A stretch of DNA of 33,488 nt from Choristocarpus tenellus KU-1152 (Eukaryota; Phaeophyceae): NCBI GenBank assembly GCA_964200185.2, contig CAXNAD020000062.1, positions 1-33,488 of the forward strand, given 5' to 3'. The notes beneath the pieces were generated by a model. The model worked only from the letters and a program-made list of their open reading frames with translations. It was not told the origin of the DNA and made no database searches. Within the stretch, counting starts at the first letter, position 1; each line of letters starts with the position of its first letter. The position numbers and the translations under genes are program-made. Of the stretch, positions 30,201-33,488 are shown one piece after another.

Positions 30201-32875
30201 GTATGGTACTCCATCAACAAGTAAACGTGCTGCCACTGAGCTCCAGCGTTCCCATGACCATGAGTCCAATGAGGGGTGTCCATACTGAGAGAGTGCAAGG
30301 GTAGAGAGAGAGGAGTAGCCTAAGAACAATACTATAGTTGGTATAATGGTAACAGTACTTTGATGTAGTGGATAAAATTAAAAAGAACTATGATTTAGTG
30401 GAAGAATATCACAAATGAACCATTCATGCTCACCTGAGTCACTGGCAGTCCATATGTGATTAGGACTGTTGATTGTGAGCTCAGTGTAAATTGAAGTATC
30501 TTTCCACCAACGGTCTGCCATTCTTCACGGTTGTCCATTAGAACCACCGGAGTAAGGATGTGCTGTGATACAATGCCAAGGCGCTCTCCCATGACAGACA
30601 GAAAGCGTGACATAGCAAAGCCATCCAAGAATGATGGAGAGGATCGCCAAACTCCAACAAAAGTTCCCCATTTTCGCCACTGAACAATAACTTCATGTTG
30701 TCCAGCCTGCACAGGACGCCACATACACAGACGTGTATACACACATGCATATACCATTTACATATTATTACATCACATGCCTTTGAAATGATGGGAGAAG
30801 CAGTAAAGTAGAATCATCCCAATATGGATTTAACTACCTCTTCTGCATTGAGATAATGGTTTTATAAATAATCCTTCCAACCATTCCACACCCCAACAAT
30901 GATTCCAGCATAATCTGCCCTCTACCCAAAGTTGTTACCTATTCCATCCTTTTCATAGTGTGTAGTACCCTGGCAATCACCTGCAGTGTGAGGACCAAGT
31001 CCCTCTCTAGGATACCAGTGGTCATGCGTCGAGTCAGAAGAGCAAACGACGCAAAAGACTCACGGTAGGGTATTCCATCCACCACCACACGCGCTACAAC
31101 ATCATCTGATGGTTGTACAACTGACCCGAAGTGGAGTGAGAATTTGGAGGGGAAGGCAGGCACTGAACCTCAGTTCAAAGGATTAGTATGGGATATATGC
31201 ACAGCCTTAGGTAGTAAATGGATGTTGACAAATCAAATAACTGGAAAAGTCTATTCTTTTCCCAAAGCAAGCACACCAAGGAAATAAATTATACAGTAAC
31301 ACCACAACAGAATACTGAAACAACAAAGTGAAAAGTACTATGTACACAGCAGATATGCAATTGCGACTTAGGTCCAGGTCATTGTGAGATAAATTTTGTT
31401 AGCAAGAGGTCCATTGTGTTGAATGCTCCCTAGTAGTCCTCACCGTCTGAAGCAAAATTGTAATCTGGCTTGACAGACATGGAGTACAGAATTCTGAGTG
31501 TAGCTGTCTCAGGAAGAGTGAAGACCATTGTCATTTCTGGTACGTCTTCCCATAGTCCTGTTTGGCTTATTCGCGCATCTGTTTTTGCCGCCTTGTGCCA
31601 CATATAACGATGCTGTTGGGAAAAAAAATAAAATACGTAAGCTGGGAAATGGCATTGTGTCTCTCATGCATGGGCACATGAGCGAAGACTTGTAACAGAC
31701 CTGCAGTTTGAGGAAGCTGTTAGATTCATCATGGTCAAATCATTGTCTTAGCATAAGACAAGTCACAAGGATGATGCCATGTGCTGAGAAATTGCACATA
31801 TGATTATGCGGTCACTCAGAAATAGTAGAGCAGCCCCTTGGAAATTCTTGTTGAACTAATGAATGAGCACAATGTAAACGGATCCAATTGGGGTACGGGA
31901 ACGCACTAGGGTGTTTAGGCCTGAGGGAAGATACTTTGTATGGTATTGAATTTCTGTTTGTTCCATGGCAGGCATGTTGTAGGTCATTTTTTTCGCCCTA
32001 ACTAGTACAAGTAACACACCCACACCAAAAGACACAAGTCTTCACCAACCTATGAGGGCTATTGGTACATACCCAAGATATCTGTGTTCAGAAACTCCTT
32101 AGTTTAGCGCTTAGCTTAAGTGCCACTGATCTTTGATGTCTTGTCCACTTTTGTCAATTTAGTATTATAGTTAAAGAGATATCTCCCTTGTAACAGCTTT
32201 AGTAAAGCTACATAATCTTCTTGCACAGAACGCCTTTGTCTTCCTTGTGAATGTGTTGGACATAATGTGCAAGTAGATCATCCACACCTGTTCCATGTAA
32301 TCTGAAGACTAATATTAATAATAAGTTGTGTCTGTCATCAACAGTGTCATATCAAAGTGTGACATAGGCTAGAATATTGCCTGCAGCAGAGAGAGAGTGT
32401 GTGTGTGTGTGCGTTTTCTCAAATAAACAATTTCAAACATGACTAGGAACCAAACAAACATCACTTTATCCAACTGAAAGTGACACCATCATCCAGCAAG
32501 AATATGCCCCCCAACTTTGGTCAGAGGCAAGGAGACCGTGAGTATTCACTGGAGAGCAGTCGACTGTAGCACTTGGTCCACACTGTCAAACTTGATTTGG
32601 TGATGAAGAGAGGATCTATTCTAGGGTCTCACCTGAGCAGTAACCACAATAGATCTTCCACTTGCATGCCCATCTGACTCACTTGGACGGTTACTCCAGC
32701 TTCTTACAACCCCCCCAACACTCTTTTTCCACTCAAGCCCAATTGTGTGGTTTCCTGGGCCTAGGTCTGTCACCAGATGGCCCCCAACAGTACTCACAAA
32801 AGCTTCATATGGTCCAGCAGTTGATGCATGGGAAGCTGATTGCCGAAAAGGTATGCTATTCACCACAAGGCGAAC
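1..32875 (-). CDS. Giant multi-domain IPT/TIG surface protein gene, partial at both ends
   Basis: One spliced gene, read from high to low coordinates. Supported exons in order: 32875-32633, 31612-31444, 31120-30981, 30706-30434, 30284-30199, 29051-28880, 28349-28024, 27846-27765, 27154-26954, 26116-25934, 25052-24822, 24376-24245, 22914-21326, 20604-5061, 4806-3774, 3126-1826, 1710-1534, 1023-895. Together they give 7,337 codons with no stop, and the phase matches at each of the 17 junctions. Weaker exons follow at 818-701, 273-182 and 41-1. Domain order is beta-rich modules of unknown family, three cadherin-like domains, about 60 IPT/TIG domains, then GCC2/GCC3-like cysteine-rich repeats. 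Such domains act outside the cell in known families (plexins, fibrocystin-like proteins), so I infer a secreted or membrane-anchored adhesion or matrix protein. No signal peptide, membrane segment, start or stop codon is visible, so the ends lie outside the window. Confidence 0.88.
182..273 (-). CDS. Putative exon, C-terminal side
   Basis: Follows a good acceptor (TTTCACACAG|AC). Only one of three frames is open, and it is the frame that continues the previous putative exon (phase 1). It encodes LLDETHPMGVTESNESGLYE and then FLGDCDC. Two donors are possible, TTGT|GTGCAG (end 191) or AGAGT|GTACTC (end 182); both leave phase 0. An in-frame TAG shortly after means the exon must end here or the gene stops there. 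Confidence 0.45.
274..700 (-). other. Intron, 427 bp (if flanking exons are real)
   Basis: Ends with a TTTACTGTTTCACACAG acceptor. No other feature is seen. Confidence 0.45.
701..818 (-). CDS. Putative exon, C-terminal side
   Basis: 118 bases (39 codons plus one base) from ACATTTTTTCAG|ACT to ATTCCT|GTGTAG. It starts in phase 0, as the previous exon requires. It encodes a Cys-containing peptide (GCRTFPLYEQCRSIGFEEVW) with no known domain. Open frame, acceptor and phase agreement support it. The donor is weak, and a GTATGT 12 bases after the acceptor would allow a micro-exon instead. Confidence 0.5.
895..1023 (-). CDS. Exon: cysteine-rich unit and following segment
   Basis: Encodes 43 residues, phase 0 to phase 0, from TTTTTGCAG|AAC to GAGGAG|GTGAGA, a strong donor. 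It begins NKCPVGYYCPDGTTTG, then leaves the repeat pattern (ASELLECVIEE). It is the lower copy of the duplicated sequence and the only one that runs on to a good donor. Confidence 0.82.
954..1183. repeat. Perfect 115-bp tandem duplication carrying an exon
   Basis: Copy 1 is 954-1068 and copy 2 is 1069-1183; I see no difference between them. Each copy includes a TTTTTGCAG acceptor and the first 23 codons or so of a cysteine-rich exon (CPVGYYCPDG). Perfect identity means the event is recent, or that it is an assembly artefact. Confidence 0.95.
1079..1138 (-). CDS. Possible duplicated exon (upper copy)
   Basis: In the upper copy of the duplication, acceptor TTTTTGCAG|AAC and a donor-like CCTGAT|GTAAAT would frame exactly 20 codons in phase 0. 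The sequence is identical to the start of the exon at 895-1023. Splicing would remove a 55-base intron and add one more CPVGYYC unit in correct spacing. The donor is weak and the intron short, so this copy may be skipped or non-functional. Confidence 0.4.
1139..1533 (-). other. Intron, 395 bp
   Basis: Donor GTGCAC. The 3' splice site is either the upper copy of the 115-bp duplication (next to 1138) or the lower copy (next to 1023). In the second case the intron extends to 1024. No other element is seen. Confidence 0.65.
1534..1710 (-). CDS. Exon: further GCC2/GCC3-like repeats
   Basis: Encodes 59 residues, phase 0 to phase 0, between TTGAAG|GTGTGT and ACACAG|GTGCAC. It contains VCPAGYNCGCG, KCPAGFSCSAGTESK and CESGYYCTSGT, three units of the same cysteine-rich type, spaced as in the preceding exon. 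Confidence 0.88.
1826..3126 (-). CDS. Exon: GCC2/GCC3-like cysteine-rich repeats
   Basis: Two bases plus 433 codons, from ACTACAG|AT to AGTAAT|GTGAGT. It encodes a long run of C-P-x-G-x-x-C units, for example CPKGHFCPHG, CPLGYYCGQG, CPTGYFCP, CPQGQYCPG, CPPGYYCQEG and CPAGTFCLGG. Several fit the longer form CxPGxxxxxxxxxxCxxCPxGxxC of GCC2/GCC3 (ephrin-receptor or TNFR-like) domains. These modules are extracellular and disulfide-rich. A 60-residue stretch with few cysteines (about 2830-3010, including a W-x-E and an RWIYHSR segment) interrupts the series. The donor is a perfect GTGAGT. Confidence 0.92.
3127..3773 (-). other. Intron, 647 bp, probable GC-AG type
   Basis: Begins GCAAGA, ends TTTCACTACAG. 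If the GT donor at 3716 were used it would be 590 bp. No repeat or gene is recognised in it. Confidence 0.65.
3774..4806 (-). CDS. Exon: last three IPT domains and start of cysteine-rich region
   Basis: Encodes 344 codons plus one base, from CTCACAG|GTGACC to GTCCAG|GCAAGA. It completes IPT domain 54 of the previous exon (VTSNGVSFSTS), then carries three more (cores PSRGGSEVLLTGINF, SRGGTVVTVSGTGF and TGQVPVFVTGSNF). The cysteine-rich part begins with CPSGTFC and CLPCPVGYMC. I chose a GC donor because it gives CPVGYMCPDFGLTTPIIC across the junction, which matches CPAGYTCPSYGTYEPTVC and CDTGHICPGWGTIYPELC in the next exon residue for residue. A GT donor at 3716 (TGTG|GTGTAA) is also in phase but would insert 19 residues that break that spacing. 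Confidence 0.86.
5061..20604 (-). CDS. Giant 15.5-kb exon: array of about 54 IPT/TIG domains
   Basis: One base plus 5,181 uninterrupted codons. It is set by acceptor ACATCAG|GTACAC and donor GTGGAG|GTAGAG, both in phase with their neighbours. I count 54 IPT/TIG domains of 85-100 residues; the last is completed in the next exon. The common pattern is 'P..GP..GGT.V.V.G..F', then 'L.C.FG', 'S...I.C..P', 'G.V.V.V..NG.DF' and 'F.Y'. The two cysteines of each domain probably pair. IPT/TIG domains are immunoglobulin-like folds of plexins, Met-type receptors, fibrocystin-like proteins and many protist surface proteins, which suggests an extended extracellular rod. Degenerate domains without the GGT turn include the 4th, 12th, 25th, 27th and 42nd. 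Non-IPT segments interrupt the array near 18832-19020, 14358-14590, 11450-11615, 10249-10340 and 5530-5824. A TTG at 20615 is not a start; it lies in the intron. Confidence 0.95.
5530..5824 (-). other. Non-IPT insertion of about 97 residues
   Basis: Lies between IPT domains 52 and 53, near the C-terminal end of the giant exon. It is Ser/Thr/Gly/Asn-rich with two cysteines (ELDCVLDRG and TTRCSHP). It has no IPT mark. It may be a mucin-like linker or an in-frame intron. Confidence 0.58.
10249..10340 (-). other. Short non-IPT linker of about 30 residues
   Basis: Lies between IPT domains 36 and 37 and contains EVNAVNNTKQFMERTIQI. It has no cysteine and no IPT mark. It is probably an interdomain linker. 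Confidence 0.55.
11450..11615 (-). other. Four-cysteine insertion of about 55 residues
   Basis: Lies between IPT domains 32 and 33. It contains GPQCFGTQSNSEQCQQTW, then NHMC and NEGC, so four cysteines that could form two disulfides. It resembles no family I recognise and is unlike the other inserts. Confidence 0.6.
14358..14590 (-). other. Non-IPT insertion of about 78 residues, Ser/Gly/Asn-rich
   Basis: Lies between IPT domains 22 and 23. It has no cysteine and is rich in Ser, Gly, Pro and Asn (for example MESHLLPSLSQSRPYSPP). It looks like a flexible linker. An in-frame retained intron cannot be excluded without transcripts. Confidence 0.6.
15405..20600 (-). repeat. Higher-order repeat: IPT domains in an A-B-C cycle
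   Basis: The first 19 IPT domains of the giant exon fall into three recurring types of about 90 residues. Type A has 'F[VI]N[ST][ST].LxC' (domains 1, 4, 9, 12, 15, 18). Type B has 'x[DE]S..L.C.FG...VPG.W.S...I.C.[SA]P' (2, 5, 7, 10, 13, 16, 19). Type C has 'F.FS..[LI].A.FG...VPV.[FY]...SEL.C' with no first cysteine (3, 6, 8, 11, 14, 17). The order is A-B-C throughout, except that the A expected between domains 6 and 7 is absent. The copying unit was therefore three domains (about 800 bp), not one. Confidence 0.82.
18832..19020 (-). other. Non-IPT insertion of about 63 residues in the IPT array
   Basis: Lies between IPT domains 6 and 7 of the giant exon, where an A-type domain is expected. 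It is basic and hydrophilic, contains RRMSNRIEPKCQLDGDLRC with two cysteines, and shows no IPT motif. It could be the worn-down remnant of the lost A domain, an inserted segment, or an unspliced in-frame intron. Confidence 0.65.
20605..21325 (-). other. Intron, 721 bp
   Basis: Donor AG|GTATAT, acceptor with a TTTCTTTTTTTTGAACATCAG tract. Nothing else is recognised in it. Confidence 0.78.
21326..22914 (-). CDS. Exon: first three IPT/TIG domains and a linker
   Basis: Encodes 529 codons plus two bases, from TTCCAG|GTTAAC to TTCAG|GTATAT. After a 40-residue closing strand of the cadherin region come three IPT/TIG domains. Their cores are SIDGGSVLTILGEGF, CGGTTIKILGKHI and KEGGTIVTIAGSHF, each followed by a 'C.FG' strand and 'C..P'. 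The first lacks the Cys of 'CxFG' (VQFG). The second has a Ser/Thr/Asn-rich insertion of about 25 residues near its end. A 200-residue stretch of low similarity follows the third. It is acidic and Ser-rich in its first half, then has strand-like LFMFEVPRDAP and VELEISDEV segments. The exon ends inside a GSVKFR strand that joins YTDV of the next exon. Confidence 0.9.
22915..24244 (-). other. Intron, 1,330 bp, with a 20-21 bp minisatellite at its 3' end
   Basis: Donor GTAAGA, acceptor TGTGTTCCAG. The array at 22930-23191 almost touches the acceptor. The rest (23200-24240) includes two overlapping plus-strand open stretches near 23772-24125 with no recognisable product. I see no other gene. Confidence 0.75.
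22930..23191. repeat. Minisatellite, about 12 copies of a 20-21 bp unit
   Basis: Units of the form GTATGATAACAAGATAAGAT (20 bp) alternate irregularly with a 21-bp form containing AATGATAAGA. Each unit holds two GATAA words. Variation between units is limited to a few positions. The array sits at the 3' end of an intron, about 16 bases from the exon at 22914. Confidence 0.95.
24245..24376 (-). CDS. Exon: cadherin-like domain 3, second half
   Basis: Encodes 44 residues, phase 0 to phase 0, between GCACAG|ACTGG and ATACAG|GTAAGA. It reads FSSQLQLVGSADDMLSAL, LIYIRNPGYDGTETIQ, the closing half of a cadherin-like domain ('Y..N..Y.GT.T'). It joins to VNILDEE in the next exon to finish the final strand. 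Confidence 0.87.
24377..24821 (-). other. Intron, 445 bp
   Basis: Donor GTATGA, acceptor TATGCACAG. No repeat or structured element was recognised. Confidence 0.7.
24822..25052 (-). CDS. Exon: cadherin-like domain 3, first half
   Basis: Encodes 77 residues, phase 0 to phase 0, from GTCATAG|GTC to CTACAG|GTATGA. Marks are VFVGAVNDQPKIIVP (the N-D-Q-P entry of cadherin-like domains), HNLTMTISVDNAPGALML and then DRTIGLQ. It lacks the DxD pair seen in domains 1 and 2 at the equivalent place, so calcium binding here is less likely. The intron at its end falls at the same structural position, in the same phase, as the intron inside domain 2. Confidence 0.86.
25053..25933 (-). other. Intron, 881 bp
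   Basis: Donor GTAATT, acceptor TTGTCATAG. It contains a short telomere-like TTAGGGTTAGGGT at 25478-25490. Next to it is an AT-rich stretch (25500-25790) that is open on the plus strand for 93 codons but resembles no family I know. This may be a fragment of a dispersed repeat; I see no transposase or terminal repeats. Confidence 0.7.
25934..26116 (-). CDS. Exon: cadherin-like domain 2, second half
   Basis: Encodes 61 residues, phase 0 to phase 0, between ACTCAG|GGACTC and GCAGAG|GTAATT. It reads GLNFTRGRG, LSFTGTLDSINIAVGDIKYV and PDHDFNSM. This aligns with GLSFGTGDG and the 'F.GS..SI.YAL..ITY' strand of domain 1. It continues the Ser-Leu-Asn-Asn-Thr-Leu end of the previous exon without a gap, which supports the intron position. 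Confidence 0.87.
26117..26953 (-). other. Intron, 837 bp, ending in a decamer minisatellite
   Basis: Donor GTAAGA, acceptor TGTTACTCAG. The last 100 bases before the acceptor are a (GTAACAATCA)n array (26121-26210). The remainder is AT-rich with no recognised element. Confidence 0.75.
26121..26210. repeat. Decamer minisatellite, nine copies of GTAACAATCA
   Basis: Eight exact copies at 26121-26200, then one variant copy (GTATCAATCA). On the coding strand each copy reads TGATTGTTAC. The array ends four bases from the exon, at the CAG of the 3' splice site. Copy identity suggests recent expansion. Confidence 0.98.
26954..27154 (-). CDS. Exon: cadherin-like domain 2, first half
   Basis: Encodes 67 residues, phase 0 to phase 0, from CTTAAG|GTG to ACACTG|GTAAGA. 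It shows VPDSPELVLPAGPSVKEDG, LSIQGMSIYDADA and LHVTAGRLSLNNT. The VKEDG and DADA marks and the 'G.LSL' strand match domain 1. The start was chosen because VNLSV follows directly on SDTKK, in parallel with the starts of domain 3 (VVKGLPV) and of the exon at 22914 (VNILDEE). Confidence 0.87.
27155..27764 (-). other. Intron, 610 bp, with a (GT)n tract near its 3' end
   Basis: Donor GTGTGT, acceptor CTGTCTTAAG. A long CA tract on the coding strand (27213-27267) lies about 60 bases upstream of the acceptor. The tract and the following bases stay open in frame with the exon (His-Thr repeats). A start at CACACAG|ATT is therefore possible but would add about 19 residues that have no counterpart in the other cadherin-like domains. 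Confidence 0.7.
27213..27267. repeat. Dinucleotide microsatellite (GT)n, about 27 units
   Basis: Uninterrupted GT repeat on the plus strand, CA on the coding strand, inside an intron close to a 3' splice site. CA repeats can influence nearby splicing in animals; any such role here is inference. Confidence 0.97.
27765..27846 (-). CDS. Exon: end of cadherin-like domain 1
   Basis: One base plus 27 codons. Joined to the previous exon it reads HLNWYGNDTLTITVNDQ, the classic closing strand of a cadherin-like domain (Y-x-G-x-D-T-L-T-I-T-V-x-D). Acceptor GTTCAG|G and donor AAGAAG|GTGTGT are both ordinary, and the phases agree on both sides. The short tail IGAGEAKSDTKK links to the next domain. Confidence 0.87.
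28024..28349 (-). CDS. Exon: end of module 3 and most of cadherin-like domain 1
   Basis: Encodes 108 codons plus two bases. After a short GGEELLVLVNAQ strand that closes module 3, a cadherin-like domain begins. Its marks are N-N-Q-P, FVLDEDNELHISGVQIMDID, LFVEHGVVSLQ and GLSFGTGDGTED, then 'F.GS...I..AL..ITY'. This is the pattern of cadherin-like repeats in large extracellular proteins, where acidic residues in the DED and DID positions may bind calcium. The donor is AACTG|GTACGT; the in-frame alternative two codons later was rejected on phase. Confidence 0.86.
28350..28879 (-). other. Intron, 530 bp, GC-AG type
   Basis: Begins with GCAAGT and ends with an acceptor AGAGCAG that follows an A-run, with T-rich sequence further upstream. 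No other feature is seen within it. Confidence 0.68.
28880..29051 (-). CDS. Exon: beta-rich module 3, second half, ending at a GC donor
   Basis: One base plus 57 codons. The start is fixed by the phase-2 end of the previous exon (TACAG + A = Arg-Asp-Ser). It contains VVELRGHVVLTLAAGSHTAA followed by LQWK, the 'L.L.AGxH...LQW' mark of the module. The exon must end before an in-frame TGA about 55 bases further on, and no GT donor lies between. The sequence TTCCAG|GCAAGT is a textbook GC donor. Using it joins GESFQ to GGEELLVLVN, which aligns with DGHASGRSIVVTAQ of module 1. I therefore call a GC-AG intron here. Confidence 0.78.
29052..30198 (-). other. Intron, 1,147 bp, with a trinucleotide microsatellite
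   Basis: Donor GTATTG; acceptor CACACCTGGACAG. It contains an AAT/AGT trinucleotide run at 29291-29321. Open stretches near 29100-29280 on the minus strand do not match the domain pattern and were not accepted as exons. No other element is recognised. Confidence 0.7.
29291..29321. repeat. Trinucleotide microsatellite (TAA)n-(TAG)n
   Basis: A run of TAA units followed by TAG units, inside an intron of the giant gene. This is simple-sequence DNA with no coding role. Confidence 0.9.
30199..30284 (-). CDS. Exon: beta-rich module 3, middle part
   Basis: Encodes 28 codons plus two bases, between CTCTCTCAG|TAT and CATACAG|GTATTG. It carries the VAARLLVDGVPYR motif. The two leftover bases join with A of the next exon to make Arg and continue as DS, which recreates the PYR[ED]S mark seen in modules 1 and 2. 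This motif match is the main reason for accepting so short an exon. It is Trp- and Ser-rich in its first half. Confidence 0.8.
30434..30706 (-). CDS. Exon: end of module 2 and start of module 3
   Basis: Encodes 91 residues, phase 0 to phase 0, between CTGTGCAG|GCT and ACTCAG|GTGAGC. The first third, AGQHEVIVQWRKWG followed by W-R-S-S-P-S-F-L-D-G-F, closes module 2. The rest, EEWQTVGGKILQFTLSS then VLITYGLPV, opens module 3 and matches the exon at 31444-31612. One exon therefore spans a module boundary, which shows that these are tandem copies of one domain. The intron after LPVTQ falls where the matching exon of module 2 runs on for several more residues, so the intron positions of the two copies have shifted. 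Confidence 0.85.
30981..31120 (-). CDS. Exon: beta-rich module 2, middle part
   Basis: Two bases complete the split codon, then 46 codons follow, ending in phase 0 at CTGCAG|GTGATT. The peptide contains VVARVVVDGIPYRES, the best-conserved mark of the module, and ends in LERDLVLTLQ. That strand continues into AGQHEVIVQW in the next exon. The acceptor choice (TCAG|TT) is set by the phase-1 end of the previous exon and by the alignment with the sister module. Upstream sequence remains open, but it is a pyrimidine tract and was excluded. Confidence 0.8.
31121..31443 (-). other. Intron, 323 bp
   Basis: Donor GTGAGG; acceptor preceded by a long pyrimidine-rich tract (CTTCCCCTCCAAATTCTCACTCC, about 31130-31155) and ending GGGTCAG. 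The phase-1 junction completes a valine codon. No other feature is seen. Confidence 0.72.
31444..31612 (-). CDS. Exon: beta-rich module 2, first part
   Basis: Encodes 56 codons plus one base (phase 0 to phase 1). The acceptor has a strong polypyrimidine tract (TTTTTTTTCCCAACAG) and the donor is GACG|GTGAGG. The peptide contains WEDVPEMTMVFTLPE followed by LRILYSMSV. These line up with EEWQTVGGKILQFTLSS and VLITYGLPV in the exon at 30434-30706, so they mark the start of the repeated module. The exon is short, but the match to its sister exon and the clean splice sites make it convincing. Its product joins directly to the VTAQ end of the preceding exon. Confidence 0.82.
31613..32632 (-). other. 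Intron, 1,020 bp
   Basis: GT-AG intron: donor GTGAGA at the high end, acceptor TTTTTTCCCAACAG at the low end. It holds a short purine then GT run near 32390-32412 and otherwise unremarkable AT-rich sequence. I see no gene or structured element in it. Confidence 0.75.
32633..32875 (-). CDS. Exon: beta-rich module 1, second half
   Basis: Encodes 81 residues, phase 0 to phase 0, between acceptor GTGAAG|GTTCGC and donor GCTCAG|GTGAGA. It starts with RLVVNSIPFRQS, which matches RVVVDGIPYRES and RLLVDGVPYRDS in the later modules. It continues with a 'GGHLVTDLGPGNHTIGLEWK' segment that matches 'L.L.AGxH...LQW'. It ends in a SGRSIVVTAQ strand. The same order of motifs recurs in the exons at 30981-30706 and 29051-28880, so this is the second half of a repeated extracellular module. 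The first half should be encoded upstream but was not found with confidence. I do not recognise the family; a jelly-roll or other beta-sandwich fold is a guess from the strand pattern. Confidence 0.8.
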
Positions 32876-32896
32876 CTTCACTCATTGCAGCCATAG

Positions 32897-32982
32897 CATG
32901 ACACAGTAAACAATACAATGAGTGATACAATAAACAATATTGTGAGTGATACAGTAAACACTACAGTAAGTGAGTGATACAG
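32897..32982. repeat. Short imperfect 24-bp tandem repeat
   Basis: About three and a half copies of AGTGATACAGTAAACAATACAATG with several substitutions. It lies about 20 bases upstream of the acceptor of the exon at 32875, inside an intron. Confidence 0.8.
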
Positions 32983-33051
32983 AATGCATTATAGCAGAAG
33001 TGGTGGAGCAAAAACAACAATTGATGTTACTGGCTGGGCGGAGGTATTCAC

Positions 33052-33094
33052 CCATTTTGACAACAAATGAGAACTACTTGCTAGTCTCATGCCC
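33052..33094 (-). CDS. Possible small upstream exon (uncertain)
   Basis: A 43-base stretch lies between an acceptor-like TTTCCAG and a donor-like TGG|GTGAAT. It would encode 14 residues rich in Ser and Leu and would end in phase 0, as the next exon requires. It is too short and too unlike the matching part of the other modules to be secure. It could equally be intron sequence, in which case the exon before 32875 lies elsewhere, perhaps in the open stretch near 33129-33280 or beyond the window. Confidence 0.22.
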
Positions 33095-33488
33095 CTGGAA
33101 ATAGCGTATTATTACCTAGCTCTTCCACCTGTGAGAGACCCTCTGTACTAAAAATGTGGGGAAGTGCTTCAGAGGAAATGACAAAGGAGATGAAATCACA
33201 ACGGAACAAATCCAATAACAACGAAAGAGCAACTGCCTGCTTAGATGAGGTGACCCTTATTAGACACCATAGTCCTGTCAGTCAAGATGCACAGAGGCTC
33301 AAAGTATCTGGGGGGGTGGCGGCTGTCCATTTGGGGTCATTTTTTTCATGTTGATATTTTTGTGTGATTTGGTTGCATACGTCAGATGGATAATGTAAGT
33401 GCACTTTTCCTGGTCATGCCCCAAATGGACACCCCTGGTGTAGACCCACCGCCCCACCCCCCCCCCCCCCCCCCCCCCCCCACCCCCC
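33095..33488. other. Window edge without a supported gene; ends in poly-C
   Basis: No exon could be placed with confidence. A minus-strand frame is open from about 33280 to a possible donor at 33128 (TCACAG|GTGGAA) and could hold the missing first half of module 1, but it shows only a weak resemblance. The last 37 bases (33452-33488) are nearly pure C and may mark a contig or scaffold edge. Confidence 0.5.
33325..33430. repeat. Inverted repeat with 12-bp perfect arms
   Basis: GTCCATTTGGGG at 33325-33336 faces CCCCAAATGGAC at 33419-33430, with G-rich flanks on the left and C-rich flanks on the right that also partly pair. The 82-base spacer is AT-rich. It could be a small MITE-like element or a chance hairpin. 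Confidence 0.6.

Noticed and set aside
33129-33280. Minus-strand open stretch that might encode the first half of module 1
   Set aside because: It is open and ends at a phase-0 donor-like site, but similarity to the other modules is too weak to call.
33452-33488. Poly-C tract as a biological element
   Set aside because: A near-pure homopolymer at the very end is more likely a sequence-edge artefact or simple repeat.
1-33488. Bacterial operon, CRISPR array, tRNA or rRNA genes
   Set aside because: The spliced structure is clearly eukaryotic; the tandem arrays have no spacer pattern, and I found no cloverleaf or rRNA-like sequence by reading.

Overview
This window is nuclear DNA of a eukaryote. 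It is almost entirely filled by one gene on the minus strand that runs off both ends of the window. The gene reads from high to low coordinates. I rebuilt it from 18 well-supported exons between 32875 and 895, plus weaker candidates at each edge. All 17 introns join in a consistent reading frame. Fifteen have GT-AG borders and two appear to be GC-AG. The supported exons give 7,337 codons without a stop. Neither the initiator ATG nor the stop codon could be placed.

Layout in gene order: (1) 32875-28349, small exons encoding repeats of a roughly 145-residue beta-rich module that I cannot assign to a family (marks: VDGxPYR[ED]S and L-x-AGxH-x3-LQW); (2) 28349-24245, three cadherin-like domains, with EDG/DxD marks followed by a strand-rich half ending in 'Y..N..F.G.DTLT'; (3) 22914-3774, about 60 IPT/TIG (plexin-type immunoglobulin-like) domains, 54 of them beginning in a single 15.5-kb exon (5061-20604); (4) 4000-895, a cysteine-rich GCC2/GCC3 or ephrin-receptor-like region with 'CPxGYxC' repeats. 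Weaker exons at 701-818, 182-273 and 1-41 suggest the C-terminal part continues beyond the window. Introns are 115-1,330 bp and carry microsatellites and minisatellites.

Every recognisable domain is extracellular in known proteins. N-glycosylation sequons and paired cysteines are abundant. The product is therefore most likely a giant secreted or cell-surface adhesion or matrix protein. The mix of IPT arrays with GCC2/GCC3 repeats, a moderate GC content and medium-length introns suggests an alga or other protist, but the sequence does not let me name the lineage.

The most striking internal structure is a higher-order repeat. The first 19 IPT domains of the giant exon (15405-20600) follow a three-domain A-B-C cycle. 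Type C consistently lacks one of the two conserved cysteines. One A position is missing and replaced by a 63-residue non-IPT segment. Other points of note are a perfect 115-bp tandem duplication carrying an exon and its 3' splice site (954-1183), two probable GC-AG introns, and tandem repeats lying just upstream of four 3' splice sites. I see no RNA gene, no autonomous mobile element and no convincing second gene.
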